NCBI GenBank assembly: GCA_023664085.1
Contig: JAMPGE010000004.1
Coordinates: 1-64,000, forward strand
Reading direction: 5' to 3'
Origin: Muribaculum sp.
GTDB taxonomy: Bacteria > Bacteroidota > Bacteroidia > Bacteroidales > Muribaculaceae
Length of the DNA stretch: 64,000 bases
The notes below the pieces were generated by a model that saw only the letters and a program-made list of their open reading frames with translations, had not been told where the DNA came from and made no database searches. Below are positions 23,730 through 33,842 of the stretch, piece after piece; within the stretch, counting starts at the first letter, position 1; every line of letters starts with the position of its first letter. A program made the translations under genes and the position numbers.

Positions 23730-24440
23730 TCAGAAAATATATCCCACACTAAACACCCACTCCTTGTTGCGGCCGCCGAGTTCAGCTGGTTTCCAAGCTT
23801 TCAGACACCCGGCCAGATAATGTATGCCGAAGTTGTAATGCTGCCTGATCGTAAGGCCCGTGCCCATCTTAAAGCCGAAATCGAAAGCCTTGGTCTTTGC
23901 CGTGGCCACTCCGGCAAGCAGATGACCTTCACTGATGATCTGGGTAGGATAAATGGCTTTGTCGCTGAAAGTGTTTTTCAGGGAAAACTGCAGATACGGA
24001 CCCAGTTCGCAGTTCCATCTCACATCGTCGGATACGTTGAGGTGCACAGCCGCCAGAATAGGAATTGTGAAATTGTAGGAACGTCCGTGACCAAACTGAG
24101 TGATCTGCACCAATTCATTGTCGGCATCCACGGCGGAGTAGGCATAAGCATAGTTTCCGCTTCGCGATTCATAGAAGAATCCGGGCTGTATGGAGATCCA
24201 GTCGCGGAAATTTATATCCACAGTGGCTCCGGCGTCGATACCCGTGCCCCACGAATTGGAGTTCCATTCCTTAAACACGTCTTTGGCCAGAGTGCGATTG
24301 GAGGTGTTGATACCGAAATGCACGCCGATATTGAACGTTTCGTCCGGCTTCTCCGTAGAGAAGAAATCGGCCGCATGAGAGCAAAGAATGGAGCATGCCG
24401 CCACCGATAGAGAGAAAAAGAGTTTGGATATATACTTCAT
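23730..24440 (-). CDS. PorT-family outer membrane beta-barrel protein
   Basis: The 236-residue protein has a signal peptide ending near ALA-like SHAAD (residue 24) and alternating beta-strand patterns through to the C-terminal VFSVGYIF, as in PorT/OmpW-like eight-stranded barrels (PF13568 type). It should lie in the outer membrane. The specific role is unknown; PorT itself serves type IX secretion, but this family has many members without that role. It is divergent from the YitT-type gene. Confidence 0.8.
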   Translation of the reverse strand: MKYISKLFFSLSVAACSILCSHAADFFSTEKPDETFNIGVHFGINTSNRTLAKDVFKEWNSNSWGTGIDAGATVDINFRDWISIQPGFFYESRSGNYAYAYSAVDADNELVQITQFGHGRSYNFTIPILAAVHLNVSDDVRWNCELGPYLQFSLKNTFSDKAIYPTQIISEGHLLAGVATAKTKAFDFGFKMGTGLTIRQHYNFGIHYLAGCLKAWKPAELGGRNKEWVFSVGYIF

Positions 24441-24517
24441 ATTATCTTGTTTAATAAAACATTATACGAGGATGCCCGAAAAAACGCAGGGCGGAGCACA
24501 CAAAATTAAACAAAATC

Positions 24518-24549
24518 TTTGAAAAAGACGGCGGAATTATCTAATTTTG
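24518..24549 (+). promoter_or_regulatory. Promoter of the YitT-type gene
   Basis: TTTG (24518-24521) and TAATTTTG (24542-24549) are exactly 20 bases apart, a full Bacteroidetes consensus. The start would be near 24557, leaving an 80-base leader. A minus-strand TAATTTTG at 24508-24501 may serve the divergent PorT-like gene. Confidence 0.75.
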
Positions 24550-24636
24550 CGGCGAAATAACATATTAATGGGGAGCAAAATCATCTTTTCCCCTTTCAAC
24601 AACAACTAATAACCGGAAAAACATCGTCATTAAGTA

Positions 24637-25599
24637 ATGGCAAAGCACAAGTATGACAGTCTGATGCACAACGCACAGGACTATTTGATGATTATAGTAG
24701 GTCTGATTCTCTACGCCATCGGATTTACGATCTTTATTCTTCCCCACAACATCGTGATCGGAGGTATGGCCGGTCTTGGCACGCTGGTTTATTTCGCCAC
24801 CAATCGCCTTATCCCTGTAGCCGTTACAATGTACGGTGTCAATATCCTTCTCATCCTTGCCGGATGGAGAGTGTTGGGCAGAGCCTTCACCATGCGTACC
24901 ATCTTCGGAGCCACCGGCATCTCCATCTTCATCGGTCTGATTGAAGGATATTTCACAAGTCATCCCCCGTTGCTTGCCGACACGGCAATGAGTATCATAC
25001 TCGGAGCCATACTCTGCGGCCTTGGCATCGGCACGATTTATATTCACAACGGCACGTCCGGTGGCACCGACATCGTAGCCGCCATGGTCACAAAGGTATC
25101 CAACGTAAGTGTGGGCCGAATCATGATGATCTTCGACATGAGCATCGTGGCAGGTATCTTTTTTACTCCCTTCGACGGCAACCTTGAAGAACGCTTCCAG
25201 GTGATGGTGCCCCGCATCATTTACGGTCTGGTGATTATCTTCATCTACTCCAACATCACCGACATGCTCATCAACACCAACCGTCAGGCCACCCAATTCA
25301 TGATCTTCTCCACCAAATGGAAGGAAATCGCCGACCGTATCAATACGCAGGCGCATCGCGGAGTGACCGTGCTCGACGGCGAAGGATGGTATACCAAATC
25401 CAACGTAAAAATCCTCCTTGTATGGTGCAGAAAAATAGAATCCGTCACAATCTTCCGTATCATCAAAAGCATTGACCCCGATGCATTCGTATCGCAGGGT
25501 GCTGTCAACGGAGTATATGGCCGAGGATTCGACAAGGTGAAAATCAAAATGAAAAATAAAGAAGTGCCAAATCCGCAGGAAGAACCGGATGAGCAATAA
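24637..25599 (+). CDS. YitT family membrane protein (DUF161 + DUF2179)
   Basis: The 320-residue protein has five or six membrane segments (about residues 15-220), with the conserved GIGTIYIHNGTSGGTDIVA. A cytoplasmic DUF2179 domain follows (about 235-300, with RGVTVLDGEGWYT), ending in a charged tail. Members are widespread inner-membrane proteins whose transport substrate is unknown. It follows a strong promoter and is a single-gene unit. Confidence 0.9.
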   Translation: MAKHKYDSLMHNAQDYLMIIVGLILYAIGFTIFILPHNIVIGGMAGLGTLVYFATNRLIPVAVTMYGVNILLILAGWRVLGRAFTMRTIFGATGISIFIGLIEGYFTSHPPLLADTAMSIILGAILCGLGIGTIYIHNGTSGGTDIVAAMVTKVSNVSVGRIMMIFDMSIVAGIFFTPFDGNLEERFQVMVPRIIYGLVIIFIYSNITDMLINTNRQATQFMIFSTKWKEIADRINTQAHRGVTVLDGEGWYTKSNVKILLVWCRKIESVTIFRIIKSIDPDAFVSQGAVNGVYGRGFDKVKIKMKNKEVPNPQEEPDEQ

Positions 25600-25630
25600 T
25601 CCTTTATTAAAAAAATGTTAAATTTATGCA

Positions 25631-25666
25631 AAAGGTGTGAAAAATTAAAAAAAATTTCACACCTTT
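25631..25666. repeat. Strong inverted repeat before the TonB receptor
   Basis: A 12-bp perfect inverted repeat (25631-25642 with 25655-25666, arms AAAGGTGTGAAA) has an A-rich 12-base loop. Its right arm runs into CACCTTTG, close to a Bacteroidetes -7 box, about 100 bases before the receptor gene. It may be an operator over that promoter or the terminator of the YitT gene. The T run after it is poor. Confidence 0.5.
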
Positions 25667-25769
25667 GCATTTTAGAGCCCGGCTCATAAAAAATTCAACT
25701 TTAGGGGTCCGCTCCATCAATCATACACTAATACCTGAGACTATATAACTAACCCAACATCATACCCAT

Positions 25770-28478
25770 ATGAAGAGACTACTCTTTCTTGCCTCTGCAG
25801 TAAGCGTCTGTGCCGCATCGGCATGGGCCGACTATGTATGCACAGGCCAAGTTATCGATGAAAATGGCGAACCTTTGATCGGCGCCACCGTCTCCGTGCC
25901 CGGCACGCATCTTGGCGTAGCCGCAGACATTGACGGACGTTTCTCACTAAAAGTCCCCGACAGGACCAAAGAACTGCGTATCGACTACGTAGGCTACAAC
26001 CCCTTGACCCTGGCCGCAGGCAAAAACGTGGGCGTAGTCACACTCAAGCCCAATTCCACAATGCTTCAGGACGTGGTGGTGACCCAATCCATCGCCCGCA
26101 CCCGCGAGACTCCTATCGCAATGTCGGAAATCACCGCAGGCGAAATCGAAGCCAAACTCGGCAACAAGGAATTTCCCGAAGTGCTGAAGACTACTCCCGG
26201 TGTCTGGGCTACCCCTGAAGGCGGCGGCTACGGCGACGCCAAGATCAACATGCGCGGCTTCAAGGCTCCCAACGTGGCTGTGCTTATCAACGGTATCCCG
26301 ATGAACGACATGGAATGGGGCGGCATCTACTGGAGCAACTTCGCAGGCCTGAGCGCCGTGACTTCATCCATGCAGACTCAGCGCGGTCTGGGAGCTGCCA
26401 TCATCTCATCACCCTCCATCGGGGGCACAATCAATATCACCACCAAGGGACTCGACTCCAAAAAAGGCGGATCCATCTGGTACGGTATGGGCAACGACGG
26501 GCTCAACGACATAGGTTTCAGCCTCTCCACAGGCCTTATGAAAAACGGCTGGGCAATCACAGTGCTCGGCTCACGCAAATGGGGCGACGGCTACATTCAG
26601 GGCACTGAATTCGAAGCCTGGAACTATTTCGTAAACATCTCCAAAAAGATCGGCTCAAACCATCAGCTTTCACTCACCGCCTTCGGTGCTCCCCAATGGC
26701 ACAATCAGCGCAACACGTACTACAGCACCCTCGACATCATGGGATGGCAGGAAGCCAAAAACTATATGGACGGTGAAAGCATGTACCGATACAATGCCAA
26801 CTACGGTTTCGACAACGAAGGCCAGCGTCGCACTTCCTATCGCAACCAATATCACAAACCAGTGATCTCGCTCAACCACATCTGGCAGATCAACGAGAAA
26901 TCCTCTCTTTCATCCGCTCTCTACGTGTCGTTGGCAAGCGGTGGCGGCTACAGCGGACAAGGACGCACATCCGATTGGCGCAACAAATGGAGAGGCTCCT
27001 ACAACGGCCAGCTACTCTGGGACTTCCGCAATCCGGACGGCACATTTAACTATGGCGGAATCCAGGACGTGAACGCCGCTTCTCTCACAGGCTCCCAGAT
27101 GGCTATGGCCCAGAGCATCAACAACCACCAATGGTACGGTCTGGTATCAACCTACAAAAATGAAGTGCTTCCCAACCGCCTTACCCTCACCGGCGGTATC
27201 GACATCCGCTACTACGTAGGCGATCACCGCACCGAACTTATCGACCTCTACGGAGGCAAATACTTCATGGACGACTCTGACCGTACAAACGTTAAACCTG
27301 AAAACAACGCCGCAGCCGCCAATCCCTGGTGGAAATATCAGAAACTCGGTGTAGGTGACGTAGTTTACCGCAATTATATCGGCAACACGCATCAGGAAGG
27401 CATCTATGGTCAGGCAGAATACAAACTCCTCGACGGAGCAATCACCACACTGCTCGCCGGATCTCTCAACGTGACCGGATACCGCAAAATCGACAAGTTC
27501 TACTACGACAAGGAACACGGCACCACTCCCTGGAAATCATACCTCGGCGGTACAATCAAAGGCGGTGCCAACTGGAACATTGATCGCCACAACAACATCT
27601 TCATCAACGGCGGCTACATATCCAAGGCTCCCTTCTTCTCCCGCGGCGTATTCCTTAGCCCCGAGACAAGCAACGCCATCAACCCTAAATCAAAGAACGA
27701 AAAAATCGGCTCCATCGAAATCGGCTACGGTTTCCACTCACCCAAGTTCTCTCTTGAACTCAACGGATACTTCACCAAATGGATGGACCGCTGCGATCGC
27801 GACACTCAGAAACGCGGCGAAATGAGCAACGGCGACTACTACACCCTCAACCTTGAAAACGTTAGCGCCCAGCACATGGGAGTTGAACTCAACTTCACAT
27901 ACGAGCCCGTAAGATGGATGGAGATCAACGGTATGGTATCCATGGGCAACTGGGAATGGTGCAACAACCCCAAAGGCTACTACTACAACGAGCAGGGACA
28001 GCCTCTGGCCGACCTCAAGGGCACTCTCGCTTCAAGCGTTGGCGCCGCCGACCATGCCTGGGGCATCATCGAGCAGAAAGGCCACAAAGTGCTCGGTTCG
28101 GCTCAAACCACAGGTGCTCTCGGAATCGAATTCAAACCTTTCAAAGGATTCCGTATCGGAGCCGACTGGACCTTCAGCGCCCGCAACTACGCCGACTACT
28201 ATCTGGATGCTTCCGCCCTCAGCGTAAACAGCACCCTTACCCTCGCCGAACCCTGGGAGATTCCATGGGGCAATGAATTTGACCTCAACTGCAGCTACAA
28301 ATTCAAACTCGGCGGCCTTGACGCCACAATCTACGGCAACGTTTACAACCTCTTCAACTACTACTACGTCAAAGACGCCCAGACTCCCTATAGCGTGAAC
28401 GGCACCTGGAGCAACGCCACTTATGCAATCTACTCCTTCGGCCGCACATTCTCCCTGCGTCTGAAAGTTAACTTCTAA
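25770..28478 (+). CDS. TonB-dependent outer membrane receptor
   Basis: This 902-residue protein has a signal peptide (1-20), a CarboxypepD_reg-like domain (about 22-95, GQVIDENGEPLIGATVSVPG), a plug domain (about 100-220, TTPGVWATPEGGGYG and RGF) and a long beta-barrel ending in aromatic-terminated LRLKVNF. It imports a large or scarce ligand across the outer membrane using TonB energy. It is paired with a lipoprotein gene 25 bases downstream. No SusD is present, so the substrate may be a metal complex or cofactor rather than a glycan; the convergent FecBCD-type importer supports this. Confidence 0.93.
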   Translation: MKRLLFLASAVSVCAASAWADYVCTGQVIDENGEPLIGATVSVPGTHLGVAADIDGRFSLKVPDRTKELRIDYVGYNPLTLAAGKNVGVVTLKPNSTMLQDVVVTQSIARTRETPIAMSEITAGEIEAKLGNKEFPEVLKTTPGVWATPEGGGYGDAKINMRGFKAPNVAVLINGIPMNDMEWGGIYWSNFAGLSAVTSSMQTQRGLGAAIISSPSIGGTINITTKGLDSKKGGSIWYGMGNDGLNDIGFSLSTGLMKNGWAITVLGSRKWGDGYIQGTEFEAWNYFVNISKKIGSNHQLSLTAFGAPQWHNQRNTYYSTLDIMGWQEAKNYMDGESMYRYNANYGFDNEGQRRTSYRNQYHKPVISLNHIWQINEKSSLSSALYVSLASGGGYSGQGRTSDWRNKWRGSYNGQLLWDFRNPDGTFNYGGIQDVNAASLTGSQMAMAQSINNHQWYGLVSTYKNEVLPNRLTLTGGIDIRYYVGDHRTELIDLYGGKYFMDDSDRTNVKPENNAAAANPWWKYQKLGVGDVVYRNYIGNTHQEGIYGQAEYKLLDGAITTLLAGSLNVTGYRKIDKFYYDKEHGTTPWKSYLGGTIKGGANWNIDRHNNIFINGGYISKAPFFSRGVFLSPETSNAINPKSKNEKIGSIEIGYGFHSPKFSLELNGYFTKWMDRCDRDTQKRGEMSNGDYYTLNLENVSAQHMGVELNFTYEPVRWMEINGMVSMGNWEWCNNPKGYYYNEQGQPLADLKGTLASSVGAADHAWGIIEQKGHKVLGSAQTTGALGIEFKPFKGFRIGADWTFSARNYADYYLDASALSVNSTLTLAEPWEIPWGNEFDLNCSYKFKLGGLDATIYGNVYNLFNYYYVKDAQTPYSVNGTWSNATYAIYSFGRTFSLRLKVNF

Positions 28479-28503
28479 GAGGTCAATCTAATTAAAAATC
28501 ACA

Positions 28504-30570
28504 ATGAAAACAATAAAGAAACACTTACTTATCGGTACGGGCGTGCTCCTCGCAGCCACTTCCTGCAGTGAAAACGCATGGAACGATCATCTCGACGGTT
28601 TTGAGACTCCCGCCATCGGTGCCGGCACGGTGACCACCGACTACGTGCTCACTCCGGCCGACTACAAGACCATTGCCTCTCTCGACGCCAACAAGGCAAT
28701 CGCCGAAGAGAAAGGCCTCACCGAAGAACTCGCCGCCATCGGCACCAACGGATGTTTCGCCACTGAAGAAGAAGCACAATACTTTGTGCCCGCCCTTCTT
28801 GAGACAACCAATAAGGGACTCCCCTACTACGCCTACGACAATGGCAGCAACGTGAATGTGGGAGTCGACGTGAGCGCGGACCTTCCCGAGGTAGTGAGAA
28901 ACTTCAACGCTTCTCCCCTATACTATAAGGTGACCGACGAAGACTACGCCGGAGTATGGGGAAGCGCCACAGATTATGAGGAAGCCTTCTCTCCTTCCCA
29001 TCCCGCCGCCGGCAGCCTCCCCGCCATCCTCGGCAACAATCTTACAGCCAAGGCTGGTCAATACGCCGTGGTTTCCTACAACTACACCACCACTGAGCCC
29101 GGCAGCGGCGACACTCCCTCCACTCCCGTAAAGAAATGGGAAGAGACTGCCATTGCAGGCACCGCCACCTCCGGTGATGTTGAAATCAACGGCTACGTCA
29201 CCGCCATCAATTCCCGCGGATTCATCGTCACAGACAAGTCCGGCTCCATCCTTTGCTATCAGTCAAGCGGTTTTGACCTTAACAGCGTCCAGATAGCCGA
29301 CAAGGTGACCGTATCAGGCACTGTAAGCACCTACAACCAAGGCTACCAGATTGCCATCACTTCCGACAGCTACACCGTGGAAGGCTCCGGAGAATACACT
29401 TATCCCCAGCCCAAAGTGGTAACCGGTCCAGACATGGACGCAGCCATAGCTTCCTCCGACAATTTCCATCCCCAGTATGTATCCTTCACCGGTAAAGTCT
29501 CCATCTCCGGCAATTACTACAATATTACCGTAGACGGTGCACAGACTGCCATCGGCTCTCTCTACATGACCCCGGACTTCATCAAATCCCAGCTTGAAAA
29601 CGGTGGCACTTACACCTTCACAGGCTACTATATGGCCATCTCCGGCGGAAAATACTACAATCTTACCTGCACCGCAGTGTCCGCTCCCGGCAAACGTGCA
29701 GTGCGCCGTGCAGCTCCCGCAGCCGCTCAGGAAGAACTGGCGGTATACCGCTACGATGGTTCCACCTGGACTGCCGTCAACGACCTGATCATTCTTCAGC
29801 CCGATGCCTACAAGGGTGTGCTCGGTCTTAGCTACGCCAACCTTTCCGGTTCACAACCCGACCAGTATCTGCCCGTTTATCTCAAGCAGAGCTTCCCCTA
29901 CGCTCAGGAAGGAGACGCCAAGACAATGGTATACTACTACTATACCTCCAACGGCTCTTTCTATCAGGCACGTCAGTACGTACTCACCGACGGCACCTGG
30001 ACCCCTGCTCTGGGACGCACTTCACTCAAGTATACCCGCAACGACGACAAGTGGGCCTACAACCCCTCGGTGGAAATCACCCTCCCCTATTCACGCAATA
30101 CGGATCCCAGCTATACATATTATATGGCCTGCGTAAACTGGGTGCTCGACAACATCGTGAAGCCCGAAAATCCCGCGGCTACTCTTACCACTGCCACTCC
30201 TCTTATCGACTATCGCGGCAACGCTGAGTTCTACTCAGGCGCATCCGCTTATTACGGCAACGTCGACGTTCGCGCATCCACCGCTCTCAACAACTGCCCC
30301 GACGGTTATTATGACGGCCTGACCGACGCTGAAATCACAGCCCTCGTCAAGAAGCGTTTCTGCCTTGAGACAATGCGCGGCGCCATCGAGCAGATCCATG
30401 CTGATATGAAACCCGTGGAAGGTATGGACGTGACTGTAACCGTCAAGTTTACAGCCTATGCCCCCGCCACAAGCGTTGAAACCTTGGTTTACACCGTAGT
30501 CGGTCCCGGCAAGTTCAAATACAAGAGCTGCACCTGGTACACAAACGGTGAAGACGCCGGATGGGAATAA
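28504..30570 (+). CDS. Surface lipoprotein paired with the TonB receptor
   Basis: The 688-residue protein has a lipobox (ATSC, Cys21). Its N-terminal region contains the pattern VLTPADYKTIASLDANKA, seen in other Bacteroidales lipoproteins. Two consecutive OB-fold-like regions may follow (about 215-310 and 310-395, the first with NGYVTAINSRGFIVTDKSG). A beta-rich C-terminal half ends without a sorting tail. It is the second gene of the receptor operon, followed by a strong terminator. It probably captures the receptor's ligand at the cell surface; the ligand is unknown. Confidence 0.75.
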   Translation: MKTIKKHLLIGTGVLLAATSCSENAWNDHLDGFETPAIGAGTVTTDYVLTPADYKTIASLDANKAIAEEKGLTEELAAIGTNGCFATEEEAQYFVPALLETTNKGLPYYAYDNGSNVNVGVDVSADLPEVVRNFNASPLYYKVTDEDYAGVWGSATDYEEAFSPSHPAAGSLPAILGNNLTAKAGQYAVVSYNYTTTEPGSGDTPSTPVKKWEETAIAGTATSGDVEINGYVTAINSRGFIVTDKSGSILCYQSSGFDLNSVQIADKVTVSGTVSTYNQGYQIAITSDSYTVEGSGEYTYPQPKVVTGPDMDAAIASSDNFHPQYVSFTGKVSISGNYYNITVDGAQTAIGSLYMTPDFIKSQLENGGTYTFTGYYMAISGGKYYNLTCTAVSAPGKRAVRRAAPAAAQEELAVYRYDGSTWTAVNDLIILQPDAYKGVLGLSYANLSGSQPDQYLPVYLKQSFPYAQEGDAKTMVYYYYTSNGSFYQARQYVLTDGTWTPALGRTSLKYTRNDDKWAYNPSVEITLPYSRNTDPSYTYYMACVNWVLDNIVKPENPAATLTTATPLIDYRGNAEFYSGASAYYGNVDVRASTALNNCPDGYYDGLTDAEITALVKKRFCLETMRGAIEQIHADMKPVEGMDVTVTVKFTAYAPATSVETLVYTVVGPGKFKYKSCTWYTNGEDAGWE

Positions 30571-30600
30571 TCACCCCGAAGAATTAAAACTTAATCATAA

Positions 30601-30632
30601 AAGAAGACTCCGCCGGAAAGCGGAGTCTTCTT
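30601..30632 (+). terminator. Terminator of the TonB receptor operon
   Basis: A 13-bp perfect stem (30601-30613 with 30620-30632) with a 6-base loop is followed by TTTT, 30 bases after the lipoprotein stop. The remaining gap to 30848 is AT-rich with no gene seen. Confidence 0.85.
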
Positions 30633-30848
30633 TTGTCGTATTCCTCAATACAGTCTTTGCTTGCCTAAAAGGAGGTGTATTATAAATTGTAAATTTTATA
30701 ATATAATGAAATTGCGCCGCTGAATATCAGCATTCTACGAATATAATTTTCTCAAAAGTCGATTTACTATGAACCCCTATTTCTTTTGGGGGGGGATAGC
30801 CGACGATGAGATTTGAGATGGCTGATGATGACAGTGGCGGATTTTCCC

Positions 30849-31649
30849 TCAAGAATGGATGATGAAGCGACGGGCGCTGCTGTCGAATGAAAGGTTCGGT
30901 GAAGAAAAGTACCGTGAGATGCTGCCATCGGCCGAAAGCATTGCTGTGGTGCCTGTGGTGAGTCCCTCCTTGCGAGACATGAGCCAGAGCCTGTCGGCAA
31001 TCTGCAGCGCTATCTCAAGATCATGAGTGGAGAGAAACACCGTCTTCCCCTGCTCATGACACAAACGTCCCAGAAGCTGCATTATCTCCACTTTGCCGGG
31101 ATAATCGAGAAAGGCGGTGGGTTCATCAAGAAAAATCACCGGAGTGGATTGTGCGAGTGCTTTCGCTATCATCATCTTTTGGCGCTCCCCGTCACTAAGT
31201 GTGACAGCGTTCCTGTCCTTCATATCCATTATTCCGGTGAGGAGCATCGCCTCCTCTGTTATTTCCATATCTTTGGAAGAGAGACGTCCGAAAAATCCGG
31301 TGTACGGACTGCGTCCCAAGGCCACAACCTGCTCTACGCTCATATTTTCCACAGAAAGGCGCTCCGTGAGGACTACACTGAGTAATTGCGACATCAACTT
31401 CCCTTTCAACTGCGAAAGACTCTTACCGCATATCTGCACTGTGCCGGATATGGGAGGCAAAAATCCCGACAGGGTCTTAAGCAAGGTGGATTTCCCGGCG
31501 CCGTTCGGGCCGAGAAGGCATGTAAGTTCTCCAGCCATGAGACACTCGGAAATATCGGTGGTTATCACCGCGGAATCGTGTCTGTGGCGATAACCTATCG
31601 AAAGGTCATTCGTCTGAAGACTTATTGAATCAGGAATAAGACTTGGCAT
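30849..31649 (-). CDS. ABC importer ATP-binding protein (FecE/BtuD type)
   Basis: The 266-residue ATPase has Walker A GPNGAGKST, a signature variant LSDGERQK, Walker B VIFLDEPTAFLD and the switch histidine in STHDLE. Its closest types are iron-siderophore and cobalamin importers. The start overlaps the permease gene by 20 bases. It is the last gene of a four-gene unit. Confidence 0.92.
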   Translation of the reverse strand: MPSLIPDSISLQTNDLSIGYRHRHDSAVITTDISECLMAGELTCLLGPNGAGKSTLLKTLSGFLPPISGTVQICGKSLSQLKGKLMSQLLSVVLTERLSVENMSVEQVVALGRSPYTGFFGRLSSKDMEITEEAMLLTGIMDMKDRNAVTLSDGERQKMMIAKALAQSTPVIFLDEPTAFLDYPGKVEIMQLLGRLCHEQGKTVFLSTHDLEIALQIADRLWLMSRKEGLTTGTTAMLSADGSISRYFSSPNLSFDSSARRFIIHS

Positions 31650-32655
31650 GGCTCACAATCACGTAAATTATCACCGGAGCTCCGATCAAGGGAGTCACCG
31701 TATTCAGAGGAAGTATGCCGACATCAGAGGGAATAACGCAGATGAGATTGCAAAGTAATCCTATCACCCCTCCCCAGGCAAGCGTGGCAGGCATGAGCAC
31801 GGCATGATTGTCGGTGCGGACAGTAAGTCGTGCGATATGGGGCACTGCCAGACCTATAAAAGCAATGGGTCCGCAATAGGCCGTGACCACTGCCGTGAGC
31901 CAGCCTGTGATGAGAAGCAGATAATTACGCACTTTCACAGGGCTTACCCCAAGATTAATTGCATAATTATCTCCCAGAAGCATGATATTCAGAGGTTTTA
32001 TCAGCAGCATCGATGCACCCACACCCACAACGCATCCGGCTGTGAAAAATGGAAGCTGACTTAGCGTGACGGACGAAAACGTGCCAAGCCCCCATACCAT
32101 ATAGCTCTGCACACTCTGGGCTCCGGCAAAAAAATTGAGCAAAGATATTGCCGAAGAAGTAAGGTAACCTATCATAATGCCTACGATAAGCAATAATACA
32201 TTGCTCCTCAATGTAAGCGAAATTGCCATAATTATACCCATCACCACCATTGCTCCTGCAAAGGCGGCTACTGTGACTCCCAGAAATCCTCCCCATCCGG
32301 AATACATACCCATGGTGGCTCCTGGCAAAAGCATTACCAAGGCCACTCCAAGCGAAGCACCACTGCTCACTCCGAAAATACCGGGACCGGCCAATGAATT
32401 TCGAAATGCCGTCTGAAGCATCAATCCGGTCACTGCAAGAGAACCTCCGCCCAAAAGGGCTGTGATCGCCTGAGGCAATCGGTTTTCCATCACTATATAC
32501 CTGCGCGATTCGCGGCCACCGTCACCGCCGCAGAGAATATTCCACACATCTGCTGCGGGAATGCTCACCGAGCCCAGAAAAAGGGTCAGCAAGAAGAGTG
32601 TCAGAATCAAAAAGAGCACTCCAGATGAGAACAGCCATACCTTCCGGCGATTCAT
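31630..32655 (-). CDS. ABC importer permease (FecCD/BtuC family)
   Basis: The 341-residue protein has about ten hydrophobic segments and FecCD family signatures such as LPQAITALLGGGSLAVTGLM and GPGIFGVSSGASLGVA, plus GPIAFIGLAVPHIAR near the C-terminus. A homodimer would form the inner-membrane channel for a siderophore, haem or cobamide. It overlaps the binding-protein gene by 4 bases and the ATPase gene by 20 bases. Confidence 0.94.
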   Translation of the reverse strand: MNRRKVWLFSSGVLFLILTLFLLTLFLGSVSIPAADVWNILCGGDGGRESRRYIVMENRLPQAITALLGGGSLAVTGLMLQTAFRNSLAGPGIFGVSSGASLGVALVMLLPGATMGMYSGWGGFLGVTVAAFAGAMVVMGIIMAISLTLRSNVLLLIVGIMIGYLTSSAISLLNFFAGAQSVQSYMVWGLGTFSSVTLSQLPFFTAGCVVGVGASMLLIKPLNIMLLGDNYAINLGVSPVKVRNYLLLITGWLTAVVTAYCGPIAFIGLAVPHIARLTVRTDNHAVLMPATLAWGGVIGLLCNLICVIPSDVGILPLNTVTPLIGAPVIIYVIVSHAKSYS

Positions 32656-33809
32656 TCCGACAGGGGTTTAAAATAAGTGAGAGTTTCGTCTGTCAGCCCG
32701 GGGTGCGACATGATAATAAAGTCGTGAAGAAGTCGGTCGGGATGAAATGGGGTTTCCTCATAATAAAGAGTGCCGTTGGTGTTGCACCCGTAGATATTTC
32801 GTTCCTTAAAAGCTCTAAATTGGCTATAGCGGGGATTTTCCTTAAGAAGCCCTTCATACGTAAGATCTGAAGGTGAATTATATGTTATGATCCAAAGAGG
32901 GGCATCTCCAGCCTTATCCAACACGGTCTCGTACGGCAATGCGATGGCTCCTTCCTGTTTCGTGTCGCTCCATGCATATGATGAGTTGGCATCGCTTATG
33001 AGCATTCCTATCGTACTGTTTCCAGCCGGTATATACCATGTGGATTCCATCATCTTATTTGCGAGGACATCGCCGGATTTCGGAGCGGCGTCAACGATTG
33101 CCTTTAGATTATTATAGCGTTCGGCTGTCTTGGAGAATATGCTGTCGGCCTTCTGGGCAGCGCCAAACAAACGTCCGTAAAACTTCACCCATTCCGCACG
33201 GGCAAGCGGTCCGGCTTCCATATAATCCGCAAGCTGAATGATTGGTATACCAAGGTTACCTGTTTTACCGAAGCTGCCGGAAGTCTCATATGGCGATAGC
33301 AAAACAGCATCGGGCTGCAGATCCATAATTGCTTCTATATCGGGACTCATACTTGATCCGCAGTTGATCAGGCTTCCATTTGCCACTCTTTTCTTCAGGT
33401 CCGGCTGGTTTATATAGTCCACATCGCAAATCCCGGCAATGGCGCCATCAGCTCCCAATTCATACAGAAGGGATGCATGCACCGTAGTGCCGAGTACGGC
33501 ACGGCTCAAAGGGGTTCGCACCACTACTCCTTCCGGAAGATTCCCGGGTAATTCCGCATCCTTATCCACCAAAAGATAAGTCTGAAGAATTTTGCCCTCA
33601 TGCCATGGATCAGCCAGCGTCACCTTGGTGAAACCGTCATATTCCTCAATTTTAAGGTTGCTGGCGTATTCTATTTTTACTGTATCGCTGCCCGAAGCTG
33701 CTGAAGAATCGCCTTTACCACTGCTGCAAGAGGCATTAAGCAGCAACAAGATCGTCATCATCAGCAGGACTGAAAACAACGATCTATTAAGTATCTTTCT
33801 GTTAGGCAT
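32652..33809 (-). CDS. ABC importer substrate-binding lipoprotein (BtuF/FecB type)
   Basis: The 385-residue protein has a lipobox (NASC, about residue 28) and a type III periplasmic binding fold: RAVLGTTVHASLLYELGADG, IEAIMDLQPDAVLLSPYET and a C-terminal ERNIYGCNTNGTLYYEETPF. It would deliver ligand to the permease encoded downstream. The ligand cannot be read from the sequence; no cobalamin riboswitch is seen before the operon. Confidence 0.9.
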   Translation of the reverse strand: MPNRKILNRSLFSVLLMMTILLLLNASCSSGKGDSSAASGSDTVKIEYASNLKIEEYDGFTKVTLADPWHEGKILQTYLLVDKDAELPGNLPEGVVVRTPLSRAVLGTTVHASLLYELGADGAIAGICDVDYINQPDLKKRVANGSLINCGSSMSPDIEAIMDLQPDAVLLSPYETSGSFGKTGNLGIPIIQLADYMEAGPLARAEWVKFYGRLFGAAQKADSIFSKTAERYNNLKAIVDAAPKSGDVLANKMMESTWYIPAGNSTIGMLISDANSSYAWSDTKQEGAIALPYETVLDKAGDAPLWIITYNSPSDLTYEGLLKENPRYSQFRAFKERNIYGCNTNGTLYYEETPFHPDRLLHDFIIMSHPGLTDETLTYFKPLSE

Positions 33810-33842
33810 ACCTTATAAATGGAGTATACGAGTCTTGGAGTC

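Noticed and set aside
21550-25596. Long minus-strand frames of 334 and 343 codons opposite pepT and the YitT-type gene
   Set aside because: Both lie wholly antisense to well-recognised genes and their translations have no domain; they arise from codon bias. The same applies to frames opposite valS (55240-56103) and the amylase (62276-63190).
30788-30795. Run of eight G as a phase-variation tract
   Set aside because: It lies downstream of the ABC ATPase stop and outside any gene or promoter, so slippage would have no evident effect.
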